Part shown: positions 17,903 through 26,852 of the stretch, in pieces
Layout: every line of letters begins with the position of its first letter
Numbering within the stretch: the first letter of the stretch is position 1
DNA from: Oxalobacteraceae bacterium
GTDB lineage: Bacteria; Pseudomonadota; Gammaproteobacteria; Burkholderiales; Burkholderiaceae_D
Length of the DNA: 64,000 nt
Assembly (NCBI GenBank): GCA_025352145.1
Contig: JANXTY010000006.1
Span: forward strand, 124,001 to 188,000
Direction: 5' to 3'
Translations under genes and position numbers: made by a program
Notes under the pieces: model-generated
What the model was told of the DNA's origin: nothing
Databases searched by the model: none
What the model saw: the letters and a program-made list of their open reading frames with translations, nothing else

Positions 17903-20433
17903 GCGGATTGTCCTATCGGCAAAATGTTCGCAAGTAGTTGTTCGACGCTTTGTTTCCATGTAAGCCAAGGCATGCTGTCCGATTGTGGCGCCAGGCCTTT
18001 AGCGTTCAATAGCATCCAGGCATGAATGCCGTTCATCAGGGACACTGCATCAAGGCCGGTAAAGTAAAAAGCATGCTCGCCTGCCACCTCGCGGAAAACC
18101 GGAATATCCCGCGCAATAATGGCGCGTTTGTGCTGGGCTGCTTCTATAAGCGGCAGGCCAAAGCCTTCACCTTCGCTTGCCGCGATCAAACAAGTGCTCG
18201 CCGCATAAATTCTCTCCAGGTATTCGTCGCTGATTCCTTCAAGCCAGAACAAGCGTTTATCCTTTTCGGCATGACGGTGCAGTCTATTGATTAAGGCATC
18301 GACTAGCCAGCCGTTTTTACCGACGATCACTAAATTAACGTCGATACCTTGTTTCCATAGCAGCTCAAAAGCGCCCAATGTTTGCACATGGCCCTTGCGC
18401 GGCTCCAGCGTACCAACCATCAGAAAACTTGGCCTGGCATGGAGCGTACTTAGCACGTCCGGCGCATTTTCCGGCAGGCCTTTGCTCGGTAAGCTGTTGG
18501 TAATGTCAGCACCGAGATGAAAGCTGCTGACGATGGGATTGCCGGAGCGCTTGGGTTTGTTTTCAGTCAGCCATGCCTGGACGTCGTTGGCGACGGCATG
18601 TGAAATGCAGACTAAACCGGTAGCGACTTGCGCGATGCTTTGCAGCCATTCTTCAAACACGGGTGCTACGTTTTCGCGCCACCAGTCAGGTCGCCGGGCC
18701 ACCAAAATATCGTACACAATAAAATACATGCCTACGCCAATGTGCTGGTGATGTTTGTGCAGAGGATGCAGAATGTCGGCTAAATGGGCATTCAAGTCAA
18801 GTCCAAGATAAATATCGCCTTGATTAAATTCAGCGACTTCATCGACAGATTCTTGTGCCTCATTCCCCATTATTTGAGACGTGAATACGCTGGCGTACCG
18901 ATAGCATTCATCGTCAAAATAAATCGGGCGTACTGCATAGTCGTGGGGTGGATTATTAAGCAACGCGAGCAAAATACTGCGCACCACGCGTTGTATCCCG
19001 GATTTGGCATCTTGCCGGACAATCACAGAGACATCGAGTAATAATTGTTTTGCGGTGTCGCCGCTGGTGTTAAAGGCGATAGCATTCGCCGCCGCAGCCA
19101 GATCGCCATCGCAATGATGTTGCGCACATTTAATTTCAGCAATCGACTTGAGAAGCGCAGAGGTAGGGGTGATCGTTTCTTTGCCTGGCGTTGCATCTAT
19201 CTTCCTGAAGGAAGATAGATGGAGGGTTTCAAACGCGGCGATGGTTTTTTTTGCGCTAGTGTCCCAGGAAAATTTTTCTGCCTGGCGCAAACTGTGCTCG
19301 CGCAATCGAGTATGCAAGTTGTCATCGGTCAGTACTTGCAACATTTTGTCGGCGATTGCCTGCGGCGAGGCTGGGTCGAACATTGCTTCTTCCCACCCGA
19401 TCACTTCAGGCACGCTGGTAGTGTTAGCGCCAATAGTTGCTGTGCCACAGGCCATCGCTTCTAGAACGGGCAAGCCAAAGCCTTCATATTTGGAAGGGAA
19501 AACAAACAGGGTTGCGAGATTGTAGAGCGCCACCAGGTCCTCATCGGATACATAACCGGTCAAGACGAATTCATCATTTTTGATGCCGGCCGCCACGCGT
19601 AGACGATTCAGATCGGTCCGCGCACTATCGCTAATTTTGCTGACAATAACAAGTTGATGCGTGGCGCGCACAGGCGAAGGAAGTCTGGCATAGGCTTGAA
19701 TGAGCCCGTCGAAATTTTTCCGGATGTCAAAGCCTCCGGGCGCATACATCACCATTTTGCGTGTGATGCCAAAGCGCTCTTTTAATTTTGTCGTCTGTTG
19801 TTCGGTGTAGGTTTGTTGCTGGAAGCGCGCGTCGATCGCTGCCGAAATATTCACCACCTGCTCGGCTGGTGTACCCAAAGCCTCGGTTGCATCCTGGCGC
19901 GAATAGTCCGATATGGCTAATAGTAAATCAGCCTTTTTAAGCGACGCAATCTTGCGATGATAGTCCGATTGGTGGGCGGGTGTCGGCAGGTAGACGGCTT
20001 GATTGTGAAAAGGAATGAGGTCATACAAGATCACTGCAGTATTGTGTGCAGTGGAAAATGCGCCAATCGAAGTGACGGCGTTATCTGTAAGTCCTTCGAA
20101 GATACTGGTGAGCAGCAGCACATCGGGATTCAACTGTTGAATGAAGTGTTCACGGATTTTTTCTGCAGCACGAACGCGCCAGGCATTGGCTGGATGGACC
20201 TCCGAGGCTGGCTCCGGTACTTTAAAGCTGCGGATGCGTTCATTTGGTACAACTCCTGCAAAAGCGTGCCGGATTTCGCTGAGGCTGTCGGGGAGGGCTG
20301 CATTTAAGATGAGCCAGATGTCATGCTCTCCGGCATTGCGTGCCATGGCCAATGCGAGGGAGAGGGAATAACGGCCAATGCCGCGAAAACGGCTCTCTGT
20401 TTGGGCTCCCTGCAAGTCTATGACGATGCGCAT
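17899..20433 (-). CDS. Two-domain GT4 glycosyltransferase
   Basis: 844-aa protein with two GT4 units. The first begins MRIVIDLQGAQTESRFRGIGR and contains YAPGGFDIRKNFDGLI and PSKYEGFGLPVLEAMACG. The second begins near residue 465 (KQLLLDVSVIVRQDAKSGI) and ends with ASEGEGFGLPLIEAAQH. Both units carry the E-x7-E donor-site motif. The second half is strongly similar to the second half of the next gene, pointing to duplication. The start is ATG 20433, sharing one base with the upstream TGA and preceded by AAGGAAG; a TTG at 20436 is less likely. Resembles mannosyl- or rhamnosyltransferases; specificity cannot be read. Confidence 0.87.
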   Translation of the reverse strand: MRIVIDLQGAQTESRFRGIGRYSLSLALAMARNAGEHDIWLILNAALPDSLSEIRHAFAGVVPNERIRSFKVPEPASEVHPANAWRVRAAEKIREHFIQQLNPDVLLLTSIFEGLTDNAVTSIGAFSTAHNTAVILYDLIPFHNQAVYLPTPAHQSDYHRKIASLKKADLLLAISDYSRQDATEALGTPAEQVVNISAAIDARFQQQTYTEQQTTKLKERFGITRKMVMYAPGGFDIRKNFDGLIQAYARLPSPVRATHQLVIVSKISDSARTDLNRLRVAAGIKNDEFVLTGYVSDEDLVALYNLATLFVFPSKYEGFGLPVLEAMACGTATIGANTTSVPEVIGWEEAMFDPASPQAIADKMLQVLTDDNLHTRLREHSLRQAEKFSWDTSAKKTIAAFETLHLSSFRKIDATPGKETITPTSALLKSIAEIKCAQHHCDGDLAAAANAIAFNTSGDTAKQLLLDVSVIVRQDAKSGIQRVVRSILLALLNNPPHDYAVRPIYFDDECYRYASVFTSQIMGNEAQESVDEVAEFNQGDIYLGLDLNAHLADILHPLHKHHQHIGVGMYFIVYDILVARRPDWWRENVAPVFEEWLQSIAQVATGLVCISHAVANDVQAWLTENKPKRSGNPIVSSFHLGADITNSLPSKGLPENAPDVLSTLHARPSFLMVGTLEPRKGHVQTLGAFELLWKQGIDVNLVIVGKNGWLVDALINRLHRHAEKDKRLFWLEGISDEYLERIYAASTCLIAASEGEGFGLPLIEAAQHKRAIIARDIPVFREVAGEHAFYFTGLDAVSLMNGIHAWMLLNAKGLAPQSDSMPWLTWKQSVEQLLANILPIGQSA

Positions 20434-21605
20434 CAAGCTTCCTTCTTGTCGACGATTGCTTTAAGTTCAGTGTAAATCGCCAGGGCGCGTGGTGTCAGAT
20501 GCGCCGGCGTTATTTCACTAGGTTGAGCATCGGGCAAAATATTTTTTTGCGCGTGCAAAATATTGTGTAAACGTTCTTTCAGAGTGGGTGTGTAAGCGAG
20601 CAAGTTAAACGCCATTTTCTTGAGAGGGGGGTGGCGCAGTATCATCCTTCCCGTACGTTGCAAAAGTGCTTTGACACCTCTGCGGCCATTGCTGGTAAGT
20701 GTGCGCTTGAGGGCAGGTAATTCCAAGGCCCGCAATACATCGGTGAGGAGCCGCAATGGGGCGGTTATCCGCCAAGAACGACTGAGAAATACGGCGTTCA
20801 GTCGTTGCTCCGCTATGGCCAGCCGGTCATTGATTTGTACCAGATCTTTTCTCATTTTTTCTGCTTGTAATTCATAGCGCTCGGCGAGCGTATCGAGTGA
20901 AATACCATAATTTTTGTTAAATGGCGGATCAAATGTGGATAAGATATCCGCGCTACCATTCTTTTGAGCAACCACGGCATAATCAGGACTCACCCCGCTT
21001 AATACATCGATCAGCCGGATCTCTGATGTGGTATGTAACGCGGATGCCTCCTGTAAGCGCACCACGATATTGCGGCGGAAGCCAACGTATTCCGTGGCAA
21101 ATTGAAGTAAGGCCCAGGGAACAGGGCGCGCGTGCGATGGATCTTTGTAAAACTCGGAAGCACCGACCACGATATTTTCTGAATTCGGTGTTTCCAGAAT
21201 CAATAAACCGCCGGGTTTGAGTACGCGCAATGCTTCCTGTACCAGCGTTTGTACGTCGTCAAATGGCATATGTTCTACCACGTGAAACGCCGAGACGAGC
21301 ACCATACTTTCGTTGGGGAGGGCGCGCAGCGTAGCGATTGCATCGGCATTCTGTACCTGCATGCCGGCTTTACGACAAGCGGCCAGCATGCTCTCATTGA
21401 GATCGACACCCCGCGCATCAAATCCATGTTCGTCCAGGAGTTCTAACCATTCGCCGCGGCCACATCCCAAATCAATGGCGGTGGGTGGGAATGCAATCGA
21501 ACCGAGAAGGGTGATAAAGGGGTTGTAGGCCAATAGCCTCGACTTGATTAATGCGCGGGAGCCGCGATGAATCTCTTCAAACGCTCGGTAAAATGATTCA
21601 CTCAT
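20433..21605 (-). CDS. SAM-dependent methyltransferase of the glycan operon
   Basis: 390-aa class I methyltransferase. The SAM-binding region is clear: AIDLGCGRGEWLELL, followed by GVDLNESML and VVEHMPFDDVQTLVQEALRVLKPGG. The C-terminal part has a short coiled coil (RLAIAEQRLNAVFL) and SRSWRITAPLR, a motif common in large polysaccharide-synthesis proteins. ATG 21605 is used; TTG 21635 is an alternative with no better ribosome site. It is the first gene of the three-gene operon. Methylation of a sugar chain, possibly its terminus, is plausible but inferred. Confidence 0.85.
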   Translation of the reverse strand: MSESFYRAFEEIHRGSRALIKSRLLAYNPFITLLGSIAFPPTAIDLGCGRGEWLELLDEHGFDARGVDLNESMLAACRKAGMQVQNADAIATLRALPNESMVLVSAFHVVEHMPFDDVQTLVQEALRVLKPGGLLILETPNSENIVVGASEFYKDPSHARPVPWALLQFATEYVGFRRNIVVRLQEASALHTTSEIRLIDVLSGVSPDYAVVAQKNGSADILSTFDPPFNKNYGISLDTLAERYELQAEKMRKDLVQINDRLAIAEQRLNAVFLSRSWRITAPLRLLTDVLRALELPALKRTLTSNGRRGVKALLQRTGRMILRHPPLKKMAFNLLAYTPTLKERLHNILHAQKNILPDAQPSEITPAHLTPRALAIYTELKAIVDKKEA

Positions 21606-21884
21606 GAAATTATCGTCACTTGGTTTCGGTTGCAATACTAAAAAATAAGTAAGGGTGCCTCAGGAATCTCGAGACGTTAGGGGGCAATCATGAGAATCAT
21701 TTCCAGGATTGTTAAGGTGTTGACGCCGATTTTTTGTAGGATGAATGGACATTTGGCAGGCGAAGGTTTGGGGCCGGTTTTCTGCAGATGACGACAATAA
21801 AAACGGTTCCCTCAGTATCCCCCTCCGCCGTGATTGCGTGGCCCTTGTATTTTCTGGCCTAATGTGTGTTGCAGATGAGTCGCA

Positions 21885-22643
21885 CTACCCTTGCACTAAT
21901 TTTTGCAATGCCTCCGGATTGACAATGATGAGCCGATGCATGTCTTTTTTCACGATGCCTTGCTGGACGAGTGTGATTAAAGTGCGCGTTACGGTTTCTC
22001 TGCTGGTATTGATCATATTGGCGATGTCTTGGTGAGTCGGCAGATTTTCCACCACATCCTCGCTTCCCGGTGTTTTTTCCCTGAGAAGTTCAATAAACGT
22101 GTAGATCCGTTTGGAGGTATTGTGGATGCTGAGCAAAGCGCGAAATTCTGAATCGCGCTGAATTTTTCCTGCCAGATGGCGCAGCATATGGTTTGCTACC
22201 GAGGGCGAATGAGAGAATAAATGCAAAGCGGTAGCGCGCGGTAAAAGCGCCACAAGTACCGGGGTTAATGCAACCACTGACGCCGAACGCATGGACTCAT
22301 TGATCACCGCAATTTCACCAAAAAAATCGCCCGGTGCCAGCATTCTCAATCCAATTGCCCGGCCATCTTCGGTGATGTCCAGAACCTGCAGTTGCCCCGA
22401 AAGTAGAAAAAGCAAGCTGTCGCCGACCCCCCCTTTTTGCAGCACGATATCACGCCGCGCATATTCGCGAAAACGCAAATCCGCACGTACCCTGAGCATC
22501 TCTTCTTCGGTCAGGTTGGCCAGGAGAGGAATTTTCCGCAAGTGAACTTGTACGTTTACTTGGGCATTCTTCTCAGGTTCAATGACGTCAGCGGAAGCTG
22601 GGGCTTGCGTCAATTTTTCGGATGTTGTATTGCCGATTTCCAA
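21885..22643 (-). CDS. Crp/Fnr-family regulator with CRP-like cAMP and DNA contacts
   Basis: 252-aa regulator: an N-terminal extension of about 35 aa, a cyclic-nucleotide-binding beta-roll at about 36-155, the dimer helix, and a Crp-type winged helix at about 175-250. The phosphate-binding cassette is FGEIAVINESMRSAS with Glu110 and Arg119, matching the cAMP-contact Glu and Arg of E. coli CRP. The recognition helix is TSRETVTRTL, with Arg215, Glu216 and Arg220 in the spacing CRP uses to read TGTGA. No FNR-type cysteine cluster is seen. The start is TTG 22643 with AGGAG 9 bases upstream. A CHASE2 cyclase lies three genes upstream, and perfect TGTGA-N6-TCACA boxes precede three nearby transcripts. 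Confidence 0.9.
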   Translation of the reverse strand: MEIGNTTSEKLTQAPASADVIEPEKNAQVNVQVHLRKIPLLANLTEEEMLRVRADLRFREYARRDIVLQKGGVGDSLLFLLSGQLQVLDITEDGRAIGLRMLAPGDFFGEIAVINESMRSASVVALTPVLVALLPRATALHLFSHSPSVANHMLRHLAGKIQRDSEFRALLSIHNTSKRIYTFIELLREKTPGSEDVVENLPTHQDIANMINTSRETVTRTLITLVQQGIVKKDMHRLIIVNPEALQKLVQG

Positions 22644-22744
22644 GCTAGGAAACTCCTGTTGATGTCATCAAACGCCATAGGCGCGGCCTTGTTTTGGAAG
22701 CCGTTTTTGTAGTGTAACAGCCCGTCATTTGCTTGTCTGCAGTC

Positions 22745-23077
22745 TCAGATCAACTGGGTTGCTACGATTGGGTAACTCGACGCCGCCACTAATATCCCTG
22801 CGGCATTGGCTGCCAAATCTCGCCAGCAGAATTTTCTGCCGGGCACCATATTTTGCAAGCATTCAATGAGCGCACCCGCAATCAGGAGAAAAGTGAGCCA
22901 TATGCCGAGTTCCAGTTTGTTTTCTGCGAGCCTCTCGACCAATAATGTCATGCTGCCAAAGGCAAAAAAATGCAGTAATTTATCATTCGGTAGTGTGGGC
23001 AACCAACGCAATGGCACCAGGCAACCGATAGAAATAGCGAACATGCCCCCAATAAAAAGCATCCATTCCCATTTCAT
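22745..23077 (-). CDS. VanZ-like membrane protein
   Basis: 110-aa integral membrane protein with about three or four hydrophobic helices. It has the VanZ-like pattern: PNDKLLHFFAFGSMTLL, then ECLQNMVPGRKFCWRDLAANAAGILVA. The ECLQ...PGR...D..AN segment is the usual VanZ core. Function in Gram-negative bacteria is unknown. It sits between the Crp-type regulator and the beta-barrel protein; no overlap is seen, so operon membership is uncertain. ATG 23077 has only a weak ribosome site. Confidence 0.8.
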   Translation of the reverse strand: MKWEWMLFIGGMFAISIGCLVPLRWLPTLPNDKLLHFFAFGSMTLLVERLAENKLELGIWLTFLLIAGALIECLQNMVPGRKFCWRDLAANAAGILVAASSYPIVATQLI

Positions 23078-23400
23078 TCGCGTTCTCGTTTTTGCTTAGT
23101 GGGATTTACCTCAATCACCAGAAATTTGTGGAGTCGCATGGTTGGAACAGTGCGTAATTAGGTGTAATTGTAGGCTCGATTTTACCAGCCTCTGCGTAGA
23201 TAGTTCCATGCTTAAGTTTCCCCTCTTGCAATGAAGTAGCGGCGCCCGTTTTCCCGGTTCTTATTTCGTTTGGCAAGTAGCCCGGAATATTTCCTGTGAA
23301 TGGGCCATAGGTCGGATAAGGCAATATTAGGTGCCTCTCACATTTGGTTCAGATAGAGCAAAGGCGTTGGAAAAAACCTTTGCCCAATACGCGGTTTCCT
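23078..23400. other. Intergenic region, no supported gene
   Basis: About 320 bases between two minus-strand genes. The only frame of note (23115-23324, minus) would need a TTG start and has no family likeness. An in-frame stop lies a few codons further upstream, so it is not an extension of the neighbour. No terminator hairpin was found. Confidence 0.5.
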
Positions 23401-24621
23401 TCAAAAGCTCTTCCAGTGCAGGCTGATCTGCCAAAGTCGACTATTGTATTGAAAAAGGGAGATGTTCTCTTGATTGCCGACTTTGCGGGCCTCTATCTGT
23501 AGGGAGAAATCATTTTTTAGCGGGATGATCAATGTTCCTTGAAGAAGCTGTGTGTCTTGATTGCGGGTTTGATCGATGAGGGGTGCATAGGCCGCTTGAC
23601 TTTGCCAGTGTTGCCGTGTCCAGCTTAGCTCTCCGTTTAGCTTATTCGTTAGGCTCGCTTGTGTTTGGATGCCTGCAAACCAGCCTTGACGATCGCCGCC
23701 CAGACGCCCGGTTTTTCCACTGTCATACAGATAGCCGGCGCTCACCTGTGTGCGTTGCGATTCACCCTGATAGGCTAGCAGTGCGCTCATTTCGCTGGTG
23801 TTTGAATTAAAATTGGGAAGCATGGGGTAGGTAAAGTGGGTCAAGCCAGCCAGTACACTGAGTTGAATAGAATTGGGCAGCTTGAATGGCAGAAAAATAC
23901 GCGCTTGCAATTGGTTTTGCTGTTGATACAGCTTATTGCCCAGCGTCAGGAATCCGGTCGTCGCCACGCCTTGCACCGCCCAATTTCCAAAGCGCCAAGG
24001 ACGCTCCAGCCCAAGCAGCAAAGACGTGGTGTCGAAGCGTTCCAGGGTGTCGTTTTTCCGTGCCTTTAGTTGGACAAAAACCGCGCTGCCATTTTTGTTT
24101 ACATCGCGTTTGTAGTCAGTCGATAGCAAGGTGTATTGATCGCGTTGCGGTAGGTATTCTGGCAGTAGTTGCAAATCAATGCGTGCGCTGCCGCTGCCGA
24201 TACTAAAGTTAGGGCTGCTCGCACCTTGATTAACATTATTGTCTCCTCCTCGTGCCAGCATGATGCTGTTTTGATGCGTAGGTTGCCAATCTTTGCAGCC
24301 CTGCGCACGATGGCTGGCAATGACTTCAAGAATGCCCGGCGGGGGAGAAAAACGGGATTCAATCGCTTGGAACAGGCGCTCTGCTTCGGCCGCATGGCCT
24401 AGCGCACACTGGGTAATTGCCAAGTCTAGCCAAGCGCCAGCATGCTGGGGTTCCTGTTCAATCAGGCGTGTCAAGGCTTCGTTGGCTTTATCTTGTTCTC
24501 CCTGGGATAGGAGCTGCATGGCATTACGGTAAAGATCGGTTGTCTCTGCGTGGACCAAGGTGCAGAAGTTGAGCACCGCCAAGGAGATGACCCAGGAAAG
24601 CCGCCGCCGGGACTGGGTCAT
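23401..24621 (-). CDS. TPR plus outer-membrane beta-barrel protein (SLAM-like)
   Basis: 406-aa exported protein. A signal peptide (LSWVISLAVLNFCTLVHA) is followed by TPR-like helices at about 28-105 (LLSQGEQDKANEALTRLIEQ; AWLDLAITQCALGHAAEAER). From about 120 to the end, alternating beta-strand-like segments end in LWQISLHWKSF, an aromatic C-terminus typical of outer-membrane barrels. The TPR-then-barrel order resembles the surface lipoprotein assembly modifier (SLAM/DUF560) family, but the match is by architecture only. The start ATG overlaps the cyclase stop (ATGA), so the two are translationally coupled. A role in surface display or sensing is inferred. Confidence 0.7.
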   Translation of the reverse strand: MTQSRRRLSWVISLAVLNFCTLVHAETTDLYRNAMQLLSQGEQDKANEALTRLIEQEPQHAGAWLDLAITQCALGHAAEAERLFQAIESRFSPPPGILEVIASHRAQGCKDWQPTHQNSIMLARGGDNNVNQGASSPNFSIGSGSARIDLQLLPEYLPQRDQYTLLSTDYKRDVNKNGSAVFVQLKARKNDTLERFDTTSLLLGLERPWRFGNWAVQGVATTGFLTLGNKLYQQQNQLQARIFLPFKLPNSIQLSVLAGLTHFTYPMLPNFNSNTSEMSALLAYQGESQRTQVSAGYLYDSGKTGRLGGDRQGWFAGIQTQASLTNKLNGELSWTRQHWQSQAAYAPLIDQTRNQDTQLLQGTLIIPLKNDFSLQIEARKVGNQENISLFQYNSRLWQISLHWKSF

Positions 24622-26459
24622 GCAGGCAACGCCACGGTAAACAACGTGGTTGGCTTTTCTTTGCCTCGCAAAAGCTTCTCGCCCAATGCCGTGAACTGGT
24701 GACGCTTCGCTCTATTGACCGTTCCCTCACCGACAATGATGTCAAATGGGAAATCACGCGCCGCCTGTTCCAGACGTGAAGCTACATTCACGCTATCGCC
24801 GACCGCTGTGTAAATGCTGCGGAAAGAACTGCCATAATCACCTGCCATGGCAACACCGCTTTCAATGCCGATACGAACCCGCAAAGGCAGGCGGCCAGCG
24901 GCGATTCTGTTCTGGCTGAGACGGGCCACTTCTTTGATGATGGCTATTGCGGCATCGAGCGCAAGATCGGCGTGATCTTCGATGGGCAAGGGCGCTCCCC
25001 AAAAAGCTACCAGGCCATCGCCTGTATATTTGTCTAGTGTCCCGTGCTTGTCCATGATCGGACGGGTAAGGCAATCGAGAAAATCCCGTGTTAATTTGGC
25101 GGCTTCTTCTACGGGGAGGGATTCGACTTGCGTCGTGTAACCTTCCATATCGGCGATCAATGTTGTGACGTTCAATTGGCGCGGCGCAAGAGGATCTTTA
25201 AGATCGCTGCGCAGCAATTGTTCAACTACTTCCCTTGCTACATACTGACGCAATGTTTCGAGCAAATGGCGTGATTTTCGCTGGCTTAGCTGCCAGTCAA
25301 AAGGGATCGCAACTGCCAGCAGAAACAGGCTCGATATCAACGGCCCCGTTGTTGAGAAATGCGCGTCATGAGGACTGATCCAGTACGCTAGCAGCAACCA
25401 GAGTAGGGAGGCGCCGGCCAGTATGGAGAGGTTGGAAAGCGCTGACAGTCGTGGGAAAGTGTAAGCGGCGACGAGCGCCAGCAGGAGAGAAAAAATGACC
25501 GCAATCCATCTGCCAGGCCAAGCGAATATGGCGTGCCCTGCTTGCTGGTCAAGTAACGACGATAGCATGGCAGCATGTACTAGCACGCCCGGTGTAGACA
25601 TGTTCAACGGAGTAGCCACACGGTCGGTCAGTCCCAAGGAAGAAGAGCCTAACAACACCAGGCGCCCCCTGAAGCGATCGACGGGCGCGCTTAGGTTGAT
25701 GATGTCAGACGCCGGCACTACATCGTAAGCAGGCCAATCTCGTGTGTAGGGCACCCGCGAAAACCCATTCTCTGCCAGTTGCAGTTTCCCTTTGCCTGAA
25801 CTGGTGCAGCAATCTAGTAAGGCTAGTGCCAATGTGGGGTATTGCTTCCCTTCGAATGTCGTGATCATAGGTAAACGCCGCAACACCCCATCCTGATCTG
25901 GCACGTAACCAATATTGCCCATATGCGCTCTTTGCCCCAATTGCGCATAATTGGCGATAAAACCGGTGGCGGGGATGGCGCCGGATGAGGCGTGCTTGTG
26001 ATCACCGCCAGCGATTTGTCCGATGCGCAGCGGTAAATGAAAATAATCGAATACTTGTGCCATGACGATGGGGCCTTGTTGGGCCAACACGGACAAGCGA
26101 GCGTCACCTGCCTCGTCAGCGGCAGAAGGCAGGACTATATCTAACGCAATGCCACGCGCGTCATAATTAGCGATTAGTTTTTCAAGCAACTCTGCGATAC
26201 GCATCCTAGGCCAAGGCCAGGTACCTAAGACCGCCAGACTGGCTTCATCAATATCGACTACTAAAATACGCGATTCTGGCGTAGAACTTACTTGTAAATT
26301 AATAAATCTATCACGCAACCATTCATTTGCGAAATCCGATCCAGCGGATGCGGGAAGCCATTGGGACCAGACAGTCAGCAGCAAAGCACAAAGCACTATG
26401 CCAGACCGAATCAGGCTTGCAGGCGGTATTAATGTGCGGACAATGGCCGGAAGTGTCAT
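24618..26459 (-). CDS. CHASE2-domain class III adenylate cyclase
   Basis: 613-aa membrane enzyme predicted to make cAMP. An N-terminal helix precedes a periplasmic CHASE2 domain (about 25-310; RILVVDIDEASLAVLGTWPWPR). Three membrane helices follow at about 310-395, then the cyclase domain at about 430-600. Catalytic features are complete: metal Asp437 (LIADMEGYTT) and Asp481 (YTGDGLVAF), adenine-selecting Lys477 and Thr551, and transition-state Asn558 and Arg562 (GDSVNVASRLE). Lys/Thr favours ATP over GTP. ATG 26459 is preferred over the TTG at 26516. It is coupled to the barrel protein and divergent from the FecR-domain gene. Confidence 0.9.
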   Translation of the reverse strand: MTLPAIVRTLIPPASLIRSGIVLCALLLTVWSQWLPASAGSDFANEWLRDRFINLQVSSTPESRILVVDIDEASLAVLGTWPWPRMRIAELLEKLIANYDARGIALDIVLPSAADEAGDARLSVLAQQGPIVMAQVFDYFHLPLRIGQIAGGDHKHASSGAIPATGFIANYAQLGQRAHMGNIGYVPDQDGVLRRLPMITTFEGKQYPTLALALLDCCTSSGKGKLQLAENGFSRVPYTRDWPAYDVVPASDIINLSAPVDRFRGRLVLLGSSSLGLTDRVATPLNMSTPGVLVHAAMLSSLLDQQAGHAIFAWPGRWIAVIFSLLLALVAAYTFPRLSALSNLSILAGASLLWLLLAYWISPHDAHFSTTGPLISSLFLLAVAIPFDWQLSQRKSRHLLETLRQYVAREVVEQLLRSDLKDPLAPRQLNVTTLIADMEGYTTQVESLPVEEAAKLTRDFLDCLTRPIMDKHGTLDKYTGDGLVAFWGAPLPIEDHADLALDAAIAIIKEVARLSQNRIAAGRLPLRVRIGIESGVAMAGDYGSSFRSIYTAVGDSVNVASRLEQAARDFPFDIIVGEGTVNRAKRHQFTALGEKLLRGKEKPTTLFTVALPA

Positions 26460-26760
26460 AAAGAAGATGCAGAAGAGGCGATCTGGTGAAAAAGTGAAAC
26501 ACCAGTGGGACGGCAACTGTTATAGAAATAACTCACAAGTATAGCGCGATGCAGTCGACTGTCGAGGGTCAGAATGGGTGCGGTTCAAACTGATATGATC
26601 GCAGGGTGATTTTTGCGTGCGTGTCAAATACAAATACAAAAACGGCTGTTTTAGCACAAGCAAAGCTGCTGGATCCCACCATTCGCTGGGAGGACATTAT
26701 TTTGTGAGGATTGTCGTCAAACTGACGCTTGATAGTTAAAAATTCGTTTTTGCATAAGCC

Positions 26761-26828
26761 TTGGGAAATGGATCGAGTCGGTGTAATATGTGATCGTCGT
26801 CACAGCATTTTTGGTGAAACACGTCACA
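26761..26828 (+). promoter_or_regulatory. Promoter and tandem CRP-type boxes before the FecR-domain gene
   Basis: A perfect TGTGA-TCGTCG-TCACA box lies at 26789-26804. A second, GGTGA-AACACG-TCACA with one mismatch, lies at 26813-26828, 24 bases further centre to centre. A possible promoter is TTGGGA (26761-26766), 17 bases, TAATAT (26784-26789). If that promoter is used, both boxes cover the start and early transcribed region, a geometry that favours repression. Another promoter upstream would change that reading. Confidence 0.65.
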
Positions 26829-26852
26829 ATCTTAACTATATTGGAGGTATCT

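Noticed and set aside
23115-23324. 69-aa minus-strand frame
   Set aside because: Needs a TTG start just after an in-frame stop, with no ribosome site or family likeness.
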